Translations under genes and position numbers: made by a program
Shown: positions 49,532 through 59,708 of the stretch, in pieces
Layout: the number at the start of each line of letters is the position of its first letter
How positions within the stretch are numbered: the stretch's first letter is position 1
The notes under the pieces: model-generated
What the model saw: only the letters and a program-made list of their open reading frames with translations
The model's database searches: none
What the model was told of the DNA's origin: nothing
DNA from: Actinomycetota bacterium
GTDB taxonomy: Bacteria > Actinomycetota > Acidimicrobiia > Acidimicrobiales > Ilumatobacteraceae
Length of the DNA stretch: 64,000 nucleotides
Direction: 5' to 3'
NCBI GenBank assembly: GCA_009702045.1
Contig: WLIV01000007.1
Location: 62,001-126,000, forward strand

Positions 49532-51918
49532 CTGACATTTCCCCCGCCGAGGAAGTCGAAGCACCTCCCGTCGACCCGAACGAAGTTCGTCTGACGATCA
49601 ACGGCCACGAGGTCGTCAGTACCAAGGGCGAGATGGTGATCGCCGCAGCGGCCCGCGCCGGCGATTACATCCCGCACTTCTGCTACCACCCGCGTCTCGA
49701 GCCGGTGGGTATGTGCCGCATGTGCATGGTGGATATCGACGGCGGTCGTGGCCCGATGCTGCAGCCTGCGTGCATGGTGCCGGTGTCGCCCGGTATGAAG
49801 GTCGATACCGGGTCGCCCGCCACCAAGCGCGCGCAGGAGGGCATCATCGAACTGCTGCTCGCCAACCACCCGCTCGACTGCCCGGTCTGCGACAAGGGCG
49901 GCGAGTGTCCGTTGCAGGACCAGTCGTTCAGTCACGGCCCGGGCGAGAGTCGGTACGTGGAGGAGAAGCGGCACTACGAGAAGCCGATCGCGATCAGCGA
50001 CATCGTCTTCCTCGACCGCGAGCGCTGCATCCTGTGCGACCGCTGTACTCGCTTCGCTGATGAAGTGGCCGGCGACGCGCTGATTCAGTTCAACAGCCGC
50101 GGTAACAACACGCACATCACCACGTTCCCCGACGAACCGTTCGCGAGCTACTTCAGTGGCAACACCGTGCAGATCTGCCCGGTGGGTGCGCTGACCGCCA
50201 AGCCGTATCGCTTCAAGGCCCGCCCGTGGGATCTCGCCCAGCAGGAGAGTACGTGCACCACGTGCGCAGTGGGTTGCCGCACAGTGGTGCAGAGCAGCCA
50301 TGACGAACTGCTGCGCTACATGGGTGTCGACAGCGATCCCGTGAACCACGGTTGGCTGTGCGACCGGGGTCGCTTCAACTTCGAGTCAGTGAAGAGCGCC
50401 GACCGGTTGCTGCAGCCCCTGGTGCGTCAGGCCGACGGGTTCCAGCCCGCTACATGGAGCGCCGCACTCGCTGAAGCCGCCTCGCTCATCCTGGAGGCCA
50501 AGGCCGCCGGTGGGCCCAAGAGCATCGCTGTCATCGGTGGCGCCCGCGGCACCAACGAGGACGCCTTCGCCTGGAGCCGTCTGGGCCACGAGGTCATCGG
50601 TACGCCGAACGTCTATTCGCAGATGGGTGACGGCCTGCCAGCCGATCTGCTGCTGCTCGACCGGGCCACCATCGATCAGGCGGCCTCGGCCACCACGATC
50701 GTGTTGCTGGCACCCGACCTCAAGGAAGAACTGCCGATTCTCTACCTGCGCCTTCGGGAAGCGGCCGAGAAGAAGCGCAGTCGCATCATCGAGTTCGCCC
50801 CGAAGCAGTCGGGCCTCACTCGCAACGCGTGGCGTCACTTCGCGTACGAGCCGGGCACTCAGGTTGCTGCCGTCGAGAAGGCGCTCGCCGACCCGGAGAT
50901 CGCGGCCCAGTTCGCCAAGGGCAGCGTCGTGGTCGTCGCCGGTCGCGGCAACCTCGCCGAGACCAGTACTGCCACGGTGCGGGCGATCCGCACAGTGCTC
51001 GCCGCCAACCCGGGGAGCCGCATCCTGCCGGCCTTCCGTCGTGGCAACGTGGTGGGCGCGCTGCAGGTCGGTATGCGTACTGCCGATGGCGGGCTCGACA
51101 CCCGAGCGGCACTGCAGGCTGCGGCCGACGGCAAGATCGAATGTCTCGTTCTCGTTGGTGCCGATCCGCTCACCGACTTCCCCGACACCGACCTTGCGCG
51201 TCGTGCGCTTGCCGGTGCACGTCGAATCGTGGCCGTCGACACGTTCCTCACCCCATCGGCGCTGCTGGCCAACGTCGTGCTGGCGGCCAGCGCCTATGCC
51301 GAGAAGAGTGGCACCACCACGAACATCGAAGGTCGCGTCACCACCGTCGCCCAGCAGGTCAACCCTGCCGGGAACACACGTGCCGACTGGATGATCGCCG
51401 CAGAGTTGGCGCTCGATCTGGGCGGCGACTTCGCCTACGAGACCATCGACGACGTCACCGCCGACATTGCTTGGCACGTGGCCGGTCACGAGGCCATCAC
51501 ACCCGAGGCACTGGCCACTGCGAAGGACGGGATCATCGCCGGTCTGCTGCCGGCCATGGCACAGGCGAAGCTCCTCGAGGCAGTGATCCCCGAGCGCAAC
51601 TCGTACGATTTCCGCCTCGTGGTCAGTCGCACGATGTACGACCAGGCCACGGGCACCGCGAACTCGCCGTCGCTGGCGCATCTCGCCACGCAGACCATGG
51701 TGCATCTGCACCCGCTCGACCTCGGCAAAGTTGGCACCACCGAAGGTGCCACCGTGAAGATGTCCAGCACACGAGCCACCATCGTGCTGAACGTGGTCGC
51801 CGATCCTGCCGTTCTGCGAGGCACCGCATGGGTGCCCTTCAACCACTCCGGAGCCAACGTCGGCGACCTCATCGACTGCACCGCCGCCGTGAACGACGTA
51901 CGAATCGAGAACCTCTGA
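49528..51918 (+). CDS. nuoG: NADH-quinone oxidoreductase subunit G
   Basis: The 796-residue protein has an N-terminal [2Fe-2S] site (Cys52, 63, 66 and 82), the His-Cys cluster His114-Cys118-Cys121-Cys127, a [4Fe-4S] site (Cys167, 170 and 173 with Cys217), and a further CTTCAVGC cluster from 243, the N7-type site, with its last Cys in WLCDRG. The C-terminal 500 residues form the molybdopterin-like domain without a cofactor-binding Ser/Cys I can identify. It conducts electrons from NuoF. A 17-codon gene bridges its stop to nuoH. Confidence 0.96.
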   Translation: MTDISPAEEVEAPPVDPNEVRLTINGHEVVSTKGEMVIAAAARAGDYIPHFCYHPRLEPVGMCRMCMVDIDGGRGPMLQPACMVPVSPGMKVDTGSPATKRAQEGIIELLLANHPLDCPVCDKGGECPLQDQSFSHGPGESRYVEEKRHYEKPIAISDIVFLDRERCILCDRCTRFADEVAGDALIQFNSRGNNTHITTFPDEPFASYFSGNTVQICPVGALTAKPYRFKARPWDLAQQESTCTTCAVGCRTVVQSSHDELLRYMGVDSDPVNHGWLCDRGRFNFESVKSADRLLQPLVRQADGFQPATWSAALAEAASLILEAKAAGGPKSIAVIGGARGTNEDAFAWSRLGHEVIGTPNVYSQMGDGLPADLLLLDRATIDQAASATTIVLLAPDLKEELPILYLRLREAAEKKRSRIIEFAPKQSGLTRNAWRHFAYEPGTQVAAVEKALADPEIAAQFAKGSVVVVAGRGNLAETSTATVRAIRTVLAANPGSRILPAFRRGNVVGALQVGMRTADGGLDTRAALQAAADGKIECLVLVGADPLTDFPDTDLARRALAGARRIVAVDTFLTPSALLANVVLAASAYAEKSGTTTNIEGRVTTVAQQVNPAGNTRADWMIAAELALDLGGDFAYETIDDVTADIAWHVAGHEAITPEALATAKDGIIAGLLPAMAQAKLLEAVIPERNSYDFRLVVSRTMYDQATGTANSPSLAHLATQTMVHLHPLDLGKVGTTEGATVKMSSTRATIVLNVVADPAVLRGTAWVPFNHSGANVGDLIDCTAAVNDVRIENL

Positions 51919-51971
51919 TGCGACCGCTGGCTTGCCGCGACCTTGGTCCGCAGTGGAGGGTGAACCTGTGA
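51918..51971 (+). CDS. 17-codon mini-gene bridging nuoG and nuoH
   Basis: ATG 51918-51920 overlaps the nuoG stop by one base (TGATG). The frame runs 17 codons (MRPLACRDLGPQWRVNL), and its TGA at 51969-51971 overlaps the nuoH ATG by one base, again TGATG. The ribosome could therefore pass from nuoG to nuoH without a free gap. The 52-base spacer also contains GTGGAGGG before nuoH, so nuoH has its own Shine-Dalgarno. Whether the peptide itself matters is unknown, and a chance frame cannot be excluded. Confidence 0.4.
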   Translation: MRPLACRDLGPQWRVNL

Positions 51972-53188
51972 TGTTCGCTGTCGATTCACTGCTCGATCAC
52001 ATCAAGCTGTTCAGCATCCCGACGCTGATCGTCATCATCAAGGTGCTCGTGGTCTTCGTCGTCGGCCTCGTCGGCACGATGCTGATGGTGTGGTTCGAGC
52101 GCAAGGTCATCGCCTTCATGCAGAACCGCATCGGCCCGAACAAGGCGGGGCCGAAGGGTCTGTTGCAGACGCTTGCCGATGGCACGAAGTTGTTCTTCAA
52201 GGAAGACCTGATTCCCGACAAGAGTGATCGCTTCGTGTTCAAGCTGGCGCCGTACCTTGCGTTCGTGCCGGCGTTCCTCGTCTGGGCGATCATCCCGCTC
52301 GGTGGCGATTTCAGCAACGGCAAGAACGGCGACGTGAAGATCCTCGGTCACGTCACCAAGCTGCAACTCGCCGACCCGCCCGTTGGAGTGCTGCTGTTGC
52401 TGGCGCTCAGCAGCATCGCGATTTACGGCATCATGCTCGCCGGTTGGAGCTCCGGCTCGAAGTACCCGCTGCTCGGTTCCGTGCGCGCGTCGGCGCAGAT
52501 GATCAGCTACGAAGCAGCCCTTGGTCTCAGCCTGGCGACGGTCATTCTGGTCACCGGCACGCTCAGCACCAACGGCATCGTTGCCTCGCAGTTCACGTTC
52601 AGTCGCTGGAGTGTGATCGCTACGGGCGTGCTGCCGTTCGCGATCTTCCTCATCGCGGCCACTGCTGAGCTCAACCGGCCACCGTTCGACCTCGTGGAGG
52701 CTGAGCAGGAACTCGTCGGTGGCTTCAACACCGAATATTCCAGCATTCGCTTCGCCCTGTTCTTCCTGGCCGAGTTCATGAACACGATCACCATGAGCGG
52801 CGTCATCGTCACCCTGTTCTTCGGCGGACCGCAGCCGCTGCGCATCGCTGGCCACGCCAACGTGCTGCAGTTCCTCGGACCGGTCAGTGGAACGGTGTGG
52901 TTACTGCTGAAGGTGCTCGTGTTCCTGTACGTCTACGTATGGTTCCGTGCCACCCTGCCCCGTCTGCGCTACGACCAGTTGATGAACCTCGGCTGGAAGT
53001 TGATGATTCCGCTCGCGCTGGGCTGGTTCATGCTGCTGGCGTTCTTCCGTGTCGGCCAGGACTCCGGATGGAACACCTGGGTGATCGGCGTCGCCGGTAT
53101 CGCCGTGATGGCGCTGTGCGCCGGCCTTCTGCAGCTCGCATCGAAAGTCAGTGCCCGCAACCGTGAACGAGAGGGGGCGATGTTCTGA
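51971..53188 (+). CDS. nuoH: NADH-quinone oxidoreductase subunit H
   Basis: The 405-residue protein has eight membrane helices. [24 protein letters not shown] near 44-67 and [27 protein letters not shown] are the hallmark quinone-site loops of NuoH. The membrane arm contacts the hydrophilic arm here. ATG 51971 was chosen for its overlap with the mini-gene; GTG 51968, one codon upstream, has slightly better spacing from GGAGGG. It overlaps nuoI by one base. Confidence 0.96.
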   Translation: MFAVDSLLDHIKLFSIPTLIVIIKVLVVFVVGLVGTMLMVWFERKVIAFMQNRIGPNKAGPKGLLQTLADGTKLFFKEDLIPDKSDRFVFKLAPYLAFVPAFLVWAIIPLGGDFSNGKNGDVKILGHVTKLQLADPPVGVLLLLALSSIAIYGIMLAGWSSGSKYPLLGSVRASAQMISYEAALGLSLATVILVTGTLSTNGIVASQFTFSRWSVIATGVLPFAIFLIAATAELNRPPFDLVEAEQELVGGFNTEYSSIRFALFFLAEFMNTITMSGVIVTLFFGGPQPLRIAGHANVLQFLGPVSGTVWLLLKVLVFLYVYVWFRATLPRLRYDQLMNLGWKLMIPLALGWFMLLAFFRVGQDSGWNTWVIGVAGIAVMALCAGLLQLASKVSARNREREGAMF

Positions 53189-53823
53189 TGGGTTACCTCG
53201 ACGGATTCCTCGTCACGCTGAAGCAGCACAAGGTGTTTGGTGGCGTGAAGGTCACGACGTCGTACTCAGGCGGTCGTGTTGCCAAGAAGGGCAAGGACGT
53301 CACTGGGCGCGACGAGAAGATCGCCAAGCCCGATCGTCTGCACGGTCGCCATGTGCTGAACCGCTACGACGACGGTATGGAAAAGTGCATCGGCTGCGAG
53401 CTGTGCGCAGGTGTCTGCCCGGCGAAGTGCATCCACGTGCGCGGCGCCGACAACGACCCGCAGAACCCCACCTCTCCCGGCGAGCGCTTCGGCTTCGTCT
53501 ACGAGATCAACTACCTGCGCTGCATCCACTGCGACCTGTGCGTGGAGGCCTGCCCCACCGAGGCCATCACCGAGAGCAAGTTGTTCGAGTTCAGCTTCAC
53601 GAACCGCAGTGATGCCGTCTACACGAAGGCCGAACTCGTTGTCGATGACGAGGGCAAGCCCCAGCAGCTTCCGTGGGAGGACTGGCGTGAGGGTGAAGAC
53701 CTGCACACCAGTGGCTGGATGCGAGCCACCGCAGCTGGTGGCGACGCAGACTTCGTCGGCAAGGTCGGCTGGAGCAGCGAACTTGGATACGGACTGCGCC
53801 CAGCGGAAAGGCCAGCGGACTGA
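53188..53823 (+). CDS. nuoI: NADH-quinone oxidoreductase subunit I
   Basis: The 211-residue protein carries two [4Fe-4S] sites, Cys67/70/73/77 ([15 protein letters not shown]) and Cys112/115/118/122 ([12 protein letters not shown]), the N6a/N6b clusters that lead to N2. The C-terminal 50 residues are variable. The ATG overlaps the nuoH stop by one base and its stop overlaps nuoJ likewise. Confidence 0.97.
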   Translation: MGYLDGFLVTLKQHKVFGGVKVTTSYSGGRVAKKGKDVTGRDEKIAKPDRLHGRHVLNRYDDGMEKCIGCELCAGVCPAKCIHVRGADNDPQNPTSPGERFGFVYEINYLRCIHCDLCVEACPTEAITESKLFEFSFTNRSDAVYTKAELVVDDEGKPQQLPWEDWREGEDLHTSGWMRATAAGGDADFVGKVGWSSELGYGLRPAERPAD

Positions 53824-54392
53824 TGATGCAGCTGTTCGTGTTCATCGTCGCCGGCGCCATGGTGCTCGGCGGCGCAGTAGGTGTCGTGCTGCGTACCCAC
53901 CCGGTGCACGCTGCGCTCAGCCTCGTGCTCACCTTGTTCGGCATCGCCGTGTTGTTCATCGCCCAGGATGCACAGTTCCTGGCTGCGGTGGAGGTCATCG
54001 TGTACGCCGGCGCAATCGTCGTGCTTTTCTTGTTCGTGATCATGCTGCTCGGCATCGATCGCGCAGAGGATTTGCACGTTGAGCCGTTCAAGATCCAGCG
54101 ACCCGCAGCCCTGGTGATCGGCGTCGGTCTGGTGTCGCTGCTCGGTATCGCGGTCATCGCCTCCCGTGAGCATCCTGTGCCCACGGTGACCCCCAGCCAG
54201 GCCGTCACCGATGCCTTGGCCGATCCGCACAACGGCAACATCCGAGCACTAGCCCGCGACGTGTTCAGCGATCACGTGTTGGCCTTCGAGCTCACATCGG
54301 CGCTGCTCGTCATCGCAGTGGTCGCCACGGTGATCCTCGCTCGTAAGCCGCGCAAGGGCGAGACCTACATCGTTTCCGGGAGCGCCCAGTGA
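53823..54392 (+). CDS. nuoJ: NADH-quinone oxidoreductase subunit J
   Basis: The 189-residue protein has five membrane helices, with [22 protein letters not shown] near 57-78 containing the conserved helix-3 region (pi-bulge) that takes part in proton pumping. An ATG-ATG pair starts it. It overlaps nuoK by 4 bases (GTGA). Confidence 0.95.
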   Translation: MMQLFVFIVAGAMVLGGAVGVVLRTHPVHAALSLVLTLFGIAVLFIAQDAQFLAAVEVIVYAGAIVVLFLFVIMLLGIDRAEDLHVEPFKIQRPAALVIGVGLVSLLGIAVIASREHPVPTVTPSQAVTDALADPHNGNIRALARDVFSDHVLAFELTSALLVIAVVATVILARKPRKGETYIVSGSAQ

Positions 54393-54706
54393 TTGCCGTC
54401 GCTCACCCCACCACTACGTGGTACCTGCTGCTCTCCGCGCTGCTGTTCGCCATCGGCGTCGTCGGCGTGCTCGTGCGCCGCAACCCGTTGGTGCTGTTCA
54501 TGTGCATCGAACTGATGCTCAACGCCGTCAACCTCAGCTTTGTGGCCTTCGCCAAGCGGATGGGCGATATCGGCGGCGAGAGCACGGTGTTCTTCGTGAT
54601 GGTCGTGGCCGCTGCAGAGGTTGTGGTCGGTCTGGGCATCGTGGTCGCGATCCTGCGTCGCAAGCCGAACGCCACCACCGACGACCTGTCCGAGTTGAAG
54701 GGTTGA
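54389..54706 (+). CDS. nuoK: NADH-quinone oxidoreductase subunit K
   Basis: The 105-residue protein has three membrane helices, with the conserved Glu in [13 protein letters not shown] near 37-49 and the second Glu in AAAEVVVGL near 74-82, both proton-path residues. It starts with GTG at 54389, overlapping nuoJ. The size is as expected for the family. Confidence 0.96.
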   Translation: MIAVAHPTTTWYLLLSALLFAIGVVGVLVRRNPLVLFMCIELMLNAVNLSFVAFAKRMGDIGGESTVFFVMVVAAAEVVVGLGIVVAILRRKPNATTDDLSELKG

Positions 54707-54710
54707 TGTG

Positions 54711-56621
54711 ATGCTCGACGTCGTCTGGCTCATTCCCGCACTGCCCCTCGCCGGGTTCTTGTGCATCCTGTTGTTCGGCCGCAAGCTGGGTGACCCAAAG
54801 GCCGGTTACTTCGCCACCGCGATGGTCGCTGGTTCATTCGTCGTCACGCTCGGCGTGTTCTTCGATCTGCTGTCGAAGACCGCCGAAGAACGGCACCACG
54901 TCAAGACCTTGTTCCAGTGGGTTCCGCTCGGGAGCGCCCATATCGACCTGGCATTCCTCGCTGATCCGCTCAGCATCACGATGTGTCTGTTCGTCACAGG
55001 TATCGGGTCGCTGATCCACCTCTACGCCATCGGCTACATGCACGGCGATCCGCGGTTCAGCAAGTTCTTCCTGTACCTCAACCTGTTCGCATTCAGCATG
55101 CTCATGCTGGTGCTCGGCTCGAACATGCTGGTCACGTTCCTCGGCTGGGAGGGTGTGGGCACCTGCTCGTACTTCCTGATCAGCTTCTGGCACGAAAAGG
55201 ACAGCGCCGCGACTGCCGGCAAGAAGGCATTCGTCACCAACCGCGTGGGCGACTGGGGCTTCATGATGGCGATGTTCTTCGCCTTCTGGGCAGTCGGCTC
55301 GCTGGACTACTCGGCGATCAACGGTGCCGCAGCCAGCCTCAGCGTCACCACCGCCACAGCCATCGCGCTGTTCGCCTTCATCGGCGCCTGCGGGAAGAGT
55401 GCGCAGTTGCCGTTGTACCTGTGGCTGCCCGACGCGATGGAAGGCCCCACCCCGGTGTCGGCCCTGATCCACGCGGCCACGATGGTCACCGCTGGTGTGT
55501 ATCTGATGTGCCGCATCAGCCCGATCCTGAACGTCGCCAGCAGCTATGCGCCCACGATCATCGCCATCGTCGGTGCTGCCACGGCGCTCTACGCAGCCTG
55601 TGTCGCCGTCGCCCAGAACGACATCAAGAAGGTGCTGGCCTACTCCACGGTCAGCCAACTCGGCTACATGTTCTTGGCGGTTGGTTCCGGTGCGTACACC
55701 GCCGCCATCTTCCACATGGTGACTCACGCGTTCTTCAAGGCGTTGCTGTTCCTCGGTGCCGGTTCGGTCATCCACGGCATGCACCACGAACAGGACATGC
55801 GCCGTATGGGTGCACTGCGCAAGCTGATGCCGATCACTGCCGCGACGTTCATCATCGGCTGGCTCGCCATTGCCGGAGTGCCGCCGTTCGCTGGGTTCTG
55901 GAGCAAGGACGACATCCTGCTCGCCGCCTACGACAAGAACATCGTGCTGTGGGTCGTCGGTCTCGTCACCGCCCTGCTGACTGCGTTCTACATGACCCGT
56001 CAGGTGATCATGGTCTTCTACGGCGAAGCCCGTTGGCACGATGCTCACGAGGAACACGGAGCCGCAGGCGACTTGGGTGTGAGTGCACACGGCGACCTCG
56101 AGCCGCACGAGAGCCCGTGGATGATGGTGACGCCGCTCGTCGTGCTGGCCGGACTGTCCATCGTTGGCGGCGGTCTGAACCTGCCGTTCAAGGAGAGCAC
56201 TGAGCGACTCGCACTGTGGCTCGAACCGGTCGTCGGTGTGCACACCTCCACCACGGCCAAGCTGCCCCTCGCGCTCGTCGCGATCGCGGTCGGTCTCGTC
56301 GGTATCGCTGGCGCCTACGCCGTGTACTACTTCAAGAAGGTCAAGCCGGTGGAACCCAAGATCCTCGCCGATGCGTGGGGTTACGACAGGGCCGTCAGCG
56401 CCTTCATGGGCGGACCCGGCCGCAAGGCCTTCGACGGCGTGGCGTGGGCTGACGCCCACCTCATCGATGGTGCAGTGAACGGCTCAGGTGAGCTCGTTCG
56501 TGGCGCTGCTGGTCAGGTGCGCAAACTCCAGACCGGCAACGTGCGCAACTACGCCGCCGCCATCGGCGCCAGCGTCGTGCTGCTGCTCGTGTGGTTCGTC
56601 GTGATTCGAGGCCTGCTGTGA
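54711..56621 (+). CDS. nuoL: NADH-quinone oxidoreductase subunit L
   Basis: The 636-residue protein has the antiporter-like core with the motifs MLVTFLGWEGVGTCSYFLI, ACGKSAQLPLYLWLPDAMEGPTPVSALIHAATMV and the following Lys and Glu residues of the proton channel, plus the long C-terminal lateral helix (about 480-600). Soluble His/Glu-rich loops near 440-460 are unusual but plausible in actinobacterial NuoL. ATG 54711 follows the nuoK stop by 4 bases; a GTG at 54708 is possible. Confidence 0.96.
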   Translation: MLDVVWLIPALPLAGFLCILLFGRKLGDPKAGYFATAMVAGSFVVTLGVFFDLLSKTAEERHHVKTLFQWVPLGSAHIDLAFLADPLSITMCLFVTGIGSLIHLYAIGYMHGDPRFSKFFLYLNLFAFSMLMLVLGSNMLVTFLGWEGVGTCSYFLISFWHEKDSAATAGKKAFVTNRVGDWGFMMAMFFAFWAVGSLDYSAINGAAASLSVTTATAIALFAFIGACGKSAQLPLYLWLPDAMEGPTPVSALIHAATMVTAGVYLMCRISPILNVASSYAPTIIAIVGAATALYAACVAVAQNDIKKVLAYSTVSQLGYMFLAVGSGAYTAAIFHMVTHAFFKALLFLGAGSVIHGMHHEQDMRRMGALRKLMPITAATFIIGWLAIAGVPPFAGFWSKDDILLAAYDKNIVLWVVGLVTALLTAFYMTRQVIMVFYGEARWHDAHEEHGAAGDLGVSAHGDLEPHESPWMMVTPLVVLAGLSIVGGGLNLPFKESTERLALWLEPVVGVHTSTTAKLPLALVAIAVGLVGIAGAYAVYYFKKVKPVEPKILADAWGYDRAVSAFMGGPGRKAFDGVAWADAHLIDGAVNGSGELVRGAAGQVRKLQTGNVRNYAAAIGASVVLLLVWFVVIRGLL

Positions 56622-58156
56622 TCGAGTTCCCGATTCTCACGATGCTGGTGCTCGTGCCGGTAATTGGCTCGGTGCTGGTGGCGCTCATCTCCAAGCGTTA
56701 CCCGGATCTGGTGAAGGTGACGGCCCTCGTCACCAGCGTGCTCACCGCCGGCATGTCGATCTGGCTACTGGCCGCGTTCAAGACGAACAATGCCGACTTC
56801 CAGTTCGCCTCGCAGCACGAATGGATCAAGGCCTGGGGTATTTCCTGGCACCTCGGTGTCGATGGCATCTCGATCTTCCTCGTGGTGCTCACCGGCGTGC
56901 TGTTCCCGTTGGTCATTGTCGGCATCGACCCGCATCACGACCACAAGCGCTACCTGTCATGGATGCTGCTGCTCGAAGCAGGCGTCATGGGGTCGTTCAT
57001 CAGCCTCGACCTGTTCTTGTTCTTCGTGTTCTTCGAGATCGTCCTCGTGCCGATGTACTTCCTCATCGGCGGGTGGGGTTACGACAACCGCGTCTACGCG
57101 GCCACGAAGTTCTTCCTGTTCACGATGATCGGTTCGGCGTTCATGCTCGTGGGCATCATCGCCACGGCAGTGCTGGCCAAGGCCGACAACGGACACGTCA
57201 CGTTCGACCTGATCAAGATCGCCGAGAACGCATCGTTCGCTGCCAGTACTGGCAGGTGGCTGTTCTTTGCCTTCGCCATCGCCTTCGCGGTGAAGGTGCC
57301 GTTGTTCCCGCTGCACACGTGGTTGCCCGATGCCCACACGCAGGCGCCCACCGGCGGTTCGGTGATCCTCGCCGGTGTGTTGCTGAAGATGGGTACGTAC
57401 GGGCTGTTGCGCTTCGGTGTCTTCCTGTTCCCCGAGGCCGCAGTGTGGGCTCGCCCGTTGTTCCTCACGCTGGCCGTGGCCGGCATCATCTGGGGCGCGA
57501 TCGCCGCCACGATGCAAACCGACTTGAAGCGACTCGTCGCTTACTCCTCGGTGGCCCACCTCGGATTTATCGTCCTCGGTACGTTCGCGCTCACCGCCAC
57601 AGCGATCACCGGCGGAGTCATGCAGATGGTGAACCACGGCATCAGCACCGGCGCGCTGTTCATCCTCGTCGGCATGATCTACGACCGCCGCCACACCCGC
57701 GAGATCTCCAAGCTCAGGGGTTTGCAGAAGGTCGCCCCGATCTTCGCTGCGGTCTTCACCGTGGTGATGCTGTCCAGCATCGGTGTCCCCGGCCTCAACG
57801 GTTTCGTCGGCGAGTTCATGGTGCTCATCGGCTCGTTCGGCACTGCCAGGTGGTGGGTGGTCGTCGCGACCACCGGCGTCATCCTGGCGGCGTTGTATCT
57901 GCTGTGGGCGTACCAGCGTGTCTTCCACGGCGAACCCGACGAGGACAACAAGTCGTTCGCCGAACTGAAGTGGAAGGAGGGCATGCTGCTGCTGCCCTTC
58001 ATCGGCCTCATCGTGTTCTGTGGTCTGTACCCCAAGCCGATGATCGACCGCATCCAGCCCTCGGTCGACAAACTGCTCCAGCACGTCTCGCAGCACAGCG
58101 ATTTCAAGGTCCCGGCCCCCGCTGAGCCGGTCATTTCCAACGGGGGAGAGGGCTGA
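56618..58156 (+). CDS. nuoM: NADH-quinone oxidoreductase subunit M
   Basis: The 512-residue protein is a Mrp-antiporter-like subunit with FFEIVLVPMYFLIGGWG, KVPLFPLHTWLPDAHTQAP and AYSSVAHLGFI blocks, which hold the Glu and Lys of the proton path. Fourteen helices are expected. It starts with GTG 56618, overlapping nuoL by 4 bases, and overlaps nuoN by one. Confidence 0.96.
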   Translation: MIEFPILTMLVLVPVIGSVLVALISKRYPDLVKVTALVTSVLTAGMSIWLLAAFKTNNADFQFASQHEWIKAWGISWHLGVDGISIFLVVLTGVLFPLVIVGIDPHHDHKRYLSWMLLLEAGVMGSFISLDLFLFFVFFEIVLVPMYFLIGGWGYDNRVYAATKFFLFTMIGSAFMLVGIIATAVLAKADNGHVTFDLIKIAENASFAASTGRWLFFAFAIAFAVKVPLFPLHTWLPDAHTQAPTGGSVILAGVLLKMGTYGLLRFGVFLFPEAAVWARPLFLTLAVAGIIWGAIAATMQTDLKRLVAYSSVAHLGFIVLGTFALTATAITGGVMQMVNHGISTGALFILVGMIYDRRHTREISKLRGLQKVAPIFAAVFTVVMLSSIGVPGLNGFVGEFMVLIGSFGTARWWVVVATTGVILAALYLLWAYQRVFHGEPDEDNKSFAELKWKEGMLLLPFIGLIVFCGLYPKPMIDRIQPSVDKLLQHVSQHSDFKVPAPAEPVISNGGEG

Positions 58157-59667
58157 TGGGCGCGTTGCTCGCCGCCGACACACTGCACGGACCCAAGGTT
58201 GATTGGTTCGCGCTCACGCCGCTCATCATCCTGCTCGGCGGCGCCATGGTGCTGTTGCTGGTCGCCGCCCTCACACCGGCATGGCCGAAGCGCGCGTACG
58301 CGCTGTTCACGGTGGCCGTTGGTTCAGCGGCCGCAGTGATGTCATTCATCCTCTGGGATCGCATCAACCATCAGGGCGCCAAGACGCTCGTCGGCGACGC
58401 AATGTGGCTCGACAAGCCCGGTGTGTGGATCGCGATCACGGTCTGCATCGGCGTGGTCATGGCTGCGTTGCTCACCGACGACTACCTCCGTCGGGAGGGC
58501 ATCGACGGCCCCGAGTTATACGTGTTGTACCTGCTGGCCGCGCTTGGTGCGATCGTCATGGCCTCGGCCAACGACCTGATCGTGCTGTTCCTCGGGCTGG
58601 AGATCCTCTCGCTGGCCTTGTACGTGATGGCCGCCAGCCATCGCAAGCGTGCTGACAGCCAGGAGAGCGGTCTCAAGTACTTCATCCTCGGTGGCTTCTC
58701 CTCGGCGTTCCTGTTGTACGGCATTGCGCTGATCTATGGCTCGTCCGGCAGCACCAACCTCGGAAAGATCGAGAGCTACTTCCGTTTGAACCCGATCCTC
58801 GACCACAGCAAGGAGACGCTGGCGCTCGCCGGCGTTGCACTACTGATCGTCGGACTTGCGTTCAAGGTCGCCGCTGTGCCGTTCCACTTCTGGTCGCCCG
58901 ATGTGTACGAGGGTGCCCCCACGCCGGTCACCGCGTTCATGGCATCGGTCGGCAAAGCCGCCGCCTTCGCAGCAATGCTGCGAGTGTTGCTGCAGGGTCT
59001 GCCGCACTGGGCGCAGGACTATCGCCCCGCCATCTGGACGATCGCTGTACTCACACTCGTCGGCGGTTCAGTGATGGCTGTCGTGCAGACGAACGTGAAG
59101 CGCATGCTGGCGTTCTCCTCCATCAGCCACGCCGGTTACCTGCTGGTCGGTGTTGAGGCCGCAGCGCACAACGCGGGCAACGGGCTCAGCAGCACGGGCG
59201 TCTCGTCGGTGCTGATGTACCTCCTCGTCTACACAGTGCTCGTCGGCGGCACCTTCGCTGTCGTCACCGCCGTTGGTCGCACCGGCGACGGCGCCACGGA
59301 TCTGGCCGGTTTCCGAGGGCTCGGTCGTAGCAAGCCTGCGCTGGCGCTCGGGATGACGGTACTGCTACTGGCCCAGGCAGGTGTACCACTCACGAGTGGC
59401 TTCGTCGCCAAGTTTGGTGTCATCGGCGACGCAGTGAGGGTGCACAGCTACGCCATCGCGATCATCGCCATGGTCTCGGCCGTGATCGCTGCGTTCCTGT
59501 ACCTGCGGATCATGATCAGCATGTGGATCGCCGAGCCCGAGGCCGGCGACGACGCCCGCGAGGCCGTGCGCGTCCCGGCGCTGCTCTGTGTCGCCATCAC
59601 CCTTTCGGTGGGCTTCACCCTGGCCATCGGGTTCTTCCCCGACTGGCTGATCCACGCCGCCCCCTGA
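58156..59667 (+). CDS. nuoN: NADH-quinone oxidoreductase subunit N
   Basis: The 503-residue protein has the third antiporter-like core with FLGLEILSLALYVMAA, FKVAAVPFHFWSPDVYEGAPTPVTAFMA and FSSISHAGYLLVG. It is the last gene of the complex I operon, and its stop is followed by 41 bases before the repeat array at 59709. No classical terminator with a T-run is seen; the B repeats may serve that role. Confidence 0.96.
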   Translation: MGALLAADTLHGPKVDWFALTPLIILLGGAMVLLLVAALTPAWPKRAYALFTVAVGSAAAVMSFILWDRINHQGAKTLVGDAMWLDKPGVWIAITVCIGVVMAALLTDDYLRREGIDGPELYVLYLLAALGAIVMASANDLIVLFLGLEILSLALYVMAASHRKRADSQESGLKYFILGGFSSAFLLYGIALIYGSSGSTNLGKIESYFRLNPILDHSKETLALAGVALLIVGLAFKVAAVPFHFWSPDVYEGAPTPVTAFMASVGKAAAFAAMLRVLLQGLPHWAQDYRPAIWTIAVLTLVGGSVMAVVQTNVKRMLAFSSISHAGYLLVGVEAAAHNAGNGLSSTGVSSVLMYLLVYTVLVGGTFAVVTAVGRTGDGATDLAGFRGLGRSKPALALGMTVLLLAQAGVPLTSGFVAKFGVIGDAVRVHSYAIAIIAMVSAVIAAFLYLRIMISMWIAEPEAGDDAREAVRVPALLCVAITLSVGFTLAIGFFPDWLIHAAP

Positions 59668-59708
59668 CCCGCCTACACCCCTCAGCCCACGCCCTCAACC
59701 ACCCACGG

